Part shown: piece after piece, positions 61,687 through 64,000 of the stretch | How the letters are laid out: each line of letters opens with the position of its first letter | Numbering within the stretch: the first letter of the stretch is position 1 | From: Streptomyces sp. AC550_RSS872 | GTDB taxonomy: Bacteria; Actinomycetota; Actinomycetes; Streptomycetales; Streptomycetaceae | Reading direction: 5' to 3' | DNA: 64,000 nt | Assembly (NCBI RefSeq): GCF_019049285.1 | Contig: NZ_JAGMUL010000026.1 | Coordinates: 358,597 to 422,596, forward strand | Made by a program: the position numbers and the translations under genes | Notes under the pieces: model-generated | Seen by the model: the letters and a program-made list of their open reading frames with translations, nothing else | Databases searched by the model: none | Told to the model about the DNA's origin: nothing

Positions 61687-62619
61687 GTGCCCACATCACC
61701 CACCCCGGGCAGGCCCACCGACGCGCTCCGGGTCGTCCTGCTCGTCTCGCGCGCACGCGCGGCGGCCCGCGCCGGTGACCTGGACGGCGCGCTGCGGCTG
61801 CTGCACGAGACCGACGATCCCGCCCTCGCCGACCATCTCGACGTACTCGACCTGCTCGCCCGGGTGCACGCCCAGCGCGGCGAGTCGGTCCGGGCGGCGG
61901 AGTACTGGCGAAGGGTCCAGCAGCAGCGGCCGGATGACCCCGCCGCTTCGGCAGGGCTGGCGACGATCGACCGGCTCGGCCGCCGTGGCCCACGCGCGGC
62001 GCTCGCCCGGCACCGGGCCCGTACCGCACTGGCCGCCGCGGTCTGCGTGGTGGCCGCGATCACGGCCTGCACGGTCGTCCTCACCGACGACGCGGGCGGC
62101 GGGCCGCAGCGACCGGCTCCGTCGCAGGCCGACCGGGCGGAACAGCTCGCCCAGCGCCTCGACGCCGAACACCGGGCGCGGCAGGAACAGGAGCGCGCCC
62201 GCGCGTCGGCCCGCCGTGCGGACACGGTGGCGGCGCTGGCCCGCGATCTACGCGCACCGGGCATCGAAGCGGCCGTCCACGGGGACTCCGTGGAAGTGAC
62301 CTTCACCGACGGGCTCTTCTCCGAGGCCGACCGGCTCACCCCGGTCGGCGCCGAGCGTCTGGCCGTCCTCGGCGACCGCCTCGCGGGACGGCAGGCCGAC
62401 GTCGAGATCCTCGGCCACACCGCCACCGTCCCCGGCGCCCCGGACAGCGGCGGCTCCGTCCTCTCCCTGTGGCGTGCGCTCGTCGCCGCACGGGAGTTGA
62501 GCGCCGCCAGTGGCACACCACTGACGGCGTTCACGACGGCTAGTGCGGATCAGCGGGACGCGCCGTACGCGGGCGTCGCGCGGAACCGGACGGTCACGGT
62601 GCTGATCACGCCCGCCTGA
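61687..62619 (+). CDS. TPR-membrane-OmpA-like protein, last gene of the Hsp70-like operon
   Basis: 310 residues from GTG 61687 (GAGGAG seven bases upstream; a TTG at 61681 is less likely). Residues 15-95 form helical TPR-like hairpins (VSRARAAARAGDLDGALRLL), a membrane helix spans about 113-133, an Ala/Arg/Glu coil follows, and the C-terminal 110 residues look like an OmpA-type peptidoglycan-binding domain (LTPVGAERLAVLGDRLAGRQ, ILGHTATV). The TPR part would face the cytoplasm and the OmpA part the wall, so it may tether the chaperone complex to the envelope. It starts 25 bases after the Hsp70 stop. Confidence 0.75.
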   Translation: MPTSPTPGRPTDALRVVLLVSRARAAARAGDLDGALRLLHETDDPALADHLDVLDLLARVHAQRGESVRAAEYWRRVQQQRPDDPAASAGLATIDRLGRRGPRAALARHRARTALAAAVCVVAAITACTVVLTDDAGGGPQRPAPSQADRAEQLAQRLDAEHRARQEQERARASARRADTVAALARDLRAPGIEAAVHGDSVEVTFTDGLFSEADRLTPVGAERLAVLGDRLAGRQADVEILGHTATVPGAPDSGGSVLSLWRALVAARELSAASGTPLTAFTTASADQRDAPYAGVARNRTVTVLITPA

Positions 62620-62652
62620 CCGGGCGGTGACGCGGCGGCGGGCACCGCACGC

Positions 62653-63585
62653 TCAGCGGGTGACCAGCAGTCCCCGGCTCCGCAGTACCTTCCGCTCCAG
62701 CGGGCTGAAGATCAGCAGGTCGATGGCGATGCCGACGAGCAGGATCAGGAAGATGGCGAGGAAGACCTGGGACATGCTGCTGTTGGTGCGGCCGTGCTCC
62801 AGCAGCTGGCCAAGCCCGATGCCGAGGTCGGGAGAGGTGGCGATGATCTCGGCGGCCATCAGCGAGCGCCAGGAGAAGGCCCAGCCCTGCTTCAGGCCGG
62901 CCAGATAGCCGGGCAGCGCGGCCGGCATCACGATGTGCCGGGCCTCGTGCAGACCGGTCGCGCCCAGAGTCCGGCCGGCGCGCAGGAACAGCGGCGGGAT
63001 CTGGTCGATGCCCGAGACGAGGCCGTTGGCGACGGAGGGGACGGCGCCGAGCAGGATCACGGCGTACATCATCGAGTCGTTCAGACCCAGCCAGATCACG
63101 GCCGGCGGCACCCACGCCACCGACGGCAGCGACTGAAGGCCGGACAGGATCGGCCCGATCGCCGCCCGTACGAACCTGACGCGCGCCACCAGCAGACCCA
63201 GCGGCGTACCGATCGCCAGTGCCAGCAGGAAGCCCATCAGACCGCGCGAGACGGACGTCCAGATGTAGTCGAAGAGCGTGCCCTGGAGCCAGGACTCGCG
63301 TACCTCGCCCCACACGTCGGACGGTGAGGGCAGCTTGTACTCGGGCGCGACCTCGGCCCACACCAGGACCTGCCAGACCACGAGCACCAGCGCCACAGCG
63401 GTGACGGGCGGCAGCACCTTGCGGACCAGGGTCTCGCGCAGCGGCGTACGACCGACCTGCACGGAGTCCAGCGCGTCGAGCCCGGCCTCCAGGCCCGCCA
63501 GATCGTCCTGCGCCGTCCCGGCCGCCGGGGAGCCGTTCTTGGTGACGTCGACCTCGATGTCGACGCCGTTGTCAGTGCTGGCCAT
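62653..63585 (-). CDS. ABC importer permease, nitrate/sulfonate/taurine type (SsuC-like)
   Basis: 310 residues with a 65-residue polar N-terminus followed by about six membrane segments. The EAA loop reads ATGLHEARHIVMPAALPGYL, typical of the SsuC/TauC/NrtB class that imports sulfonates, nitrate or pyrimidine precursors. ATG 63585 has GGGGAGAT upstream and overlaps the end of the ATPase gene by 14 bases. It is convergent with the Hsp70-like operon. The binding-protein gene is not in the window, so the ligand is open. Confidence 0.92.
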   Translation of the reverse strand: MASTDNGVDIEVDVTKNGSPAAGTAQDDLAGLEAGLDALDSVQVGRTPLRETLVRKVLPPVTAVALVLVVWQVLVWAEVAPEYKLPSPSDVWGEVRESWLQGTLFDYIWTSVSRGLMGFLLALAIGTPLGLLVARVRFVRAAIGPILSGLQSLPSVAWVPPAVIWLGLNDSMMYAVILLGAVPSVANGLVSGIDQIPPLFLRAGRTLGATGLHEARHIVMPAALPGYLAGLKQGWAFSWRSLMAAEIIATSPDLGIGLGQLLEHGRTNSSMSQVFLAIFLILLVGIAIDLLIFSPLERKVLRSRGLLVTR

Positions 63586-64000
63586 GGCGGCGGATCTCCC
63601 CACGCAGTTCTTCGGTGATCTCCCGCGACAGTTCCGCCACCTCGGCGTCCTCGATACGGCGCGGCTGCGGGATGCCGACCGTCCACTCCCGGGCGATGCG
63701 GCCCGGACGGGAGGACAGCAGCACGACACGCTGGGCCAGCCGCACCGCCTCGCGCACGTTGTGCGTCACGAACAGCACCGACAGCCCCGTCTCCCGCCAG
63801 ATACGGGTCAGTTCGTCGTGCAGCACGTCCCGCGTGATCGCGTCCAGCGCCGCGAACGGCTCGTCCATCAGCAGCAGTCGGCTGTCCTGGGCCAGGGCGC
63901 GGGCCATGGCGACCCGCTGCCGCATACCGCCGGACAGCTCGTGCACCCGCTTGCCGTACGCGCCCTTCAGCCGGACCAGTTCGAGGAGCTCCTCGGCCCG
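63572..64000 (-). CDS. ABC importer ATPase, SsuB-like, C-terminal part
   Basis: The last 142 codons of an ATP-binding subunit; the start lies beyond base 64000. Visible are the signature LSGGMRQRVAMARALAQ, Walker B LLLMDEPFAALD, the D-loop and the switch His in VLFVTHNVREAV, followed by a family-typical end LSSRPGRIAREW. It pairs with the permease at 62653 in an operon (14-base overlap). Confidence 0.93.
   Translation of the reverse strand, partial: RAEELLELVRLKGAYGKRVHELSGGMRQRVAMARALAQDSRLLLMDEPFAALDAITRDVLHDELTRIWRETGLSVLFVTHNVREAVRLAQRVVLLSSRPGRIAREWTVGIPQPRRIEDAEVAELSREITEELRGEIRRHGQH

Noticed and set aside
3807..64000. A second tRNA-Pro 3'-end copy (attachment site) for an integrated element
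   Set aside because: Read for the T-arm and acceptor 3' sequence downstream of the tRNA; none recognised in this window.

Overview
The window is high-GC actinobacterial chromosome, almost certainly Streptomyces or a close relative. It has strong third-position GC bias, GTG starts behind GGAGG-type ribosome sites, many Tat signal peptides, a LAXTG (class E type) sortase signal, sugar ABC importers without their own ATPase, and a cluster of Ser/Thr kinases. The mixture of secreted plant- and algal-polysaccharide enzymes, duplicated regulators and many broken genes suggests a chromosome-arm or accessory region.

Left part (1-22 kb). A Gfo/Idh/MocA oxidoreductase and a LacI regulator are divergent and share operator-like palindromes. 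They are followed by a cupin protein, a small membrane protein, an HSL-type esterase, and a tRNA-Pro(GGG) beside a decayed phage/AICE integrase. A Tat-exported alginate-lyase-family enzyme leads into a carbohydrate locus (7.3-21.6 kb): exo-beta-1,3-galactanase-like GH43, alpha/beta hydrolase, beta-xylosidase-type GH43, D-2-hydroxyacid dehydrogenase, LacI regulator, solute-binding lipoprotein, two permeases and a 1,498-residue secreted multidomain protein of unknown activity. Five copies of one palindrome, (A/G)GARACCGATTTCT, sit upstream of the transcription units here and define a probable local LacI regulon.

Middle part (22-44 kb). Transposase debris, a secreted NlpC/P60 hydrolase, a three-gene two-component set with one normal and one degenerate kinase, a DUF5685-like protein with a cysteine-rich tail, then a decay zone of gene remnants (LOG-like, HEAT-like, FG-GAP, MmyB-like). 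Inside it lies a second alginate-lyase paralogue, this one with a wall-anchoring signal. Next come three secreted arabinan enzymes, all with an AbfB (CBM42) arabinose-binding domain (GH43, GH54, GH43_26-like), then a NarL-type two-component pair with a small membrane protein and an MMPL transporter.

Right part (44-64 kb). A frameshifted PAS-PP2C phosphatase, a WD40 remnant, an L,D-transpeptidase-like exported protein, a GDSL hydrolase, a TetR-FAD monooxygenase operon opposite a broken second FAD monooxygenase, and a short-form PyrF with Glu at a catalytic Asp. From 52.3 to 62.6 kb lies an unusual set: FHA protein, membrane Ser/Thr kinase, PL7 alginate lyase, cytosolic Ser/Thr kinase, a J-like protein, a GrpE-like protein, a divergent Hsp70, and a TPR-membrane-OmpA-like protein. 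The last five genes form a tight operon that looks like a kinase-linked, noncanonical Hsp70 chaperone system; I consider it the best candidate for an undescribed system. The window ends in an SsuB/SsuC-type ABC importer.
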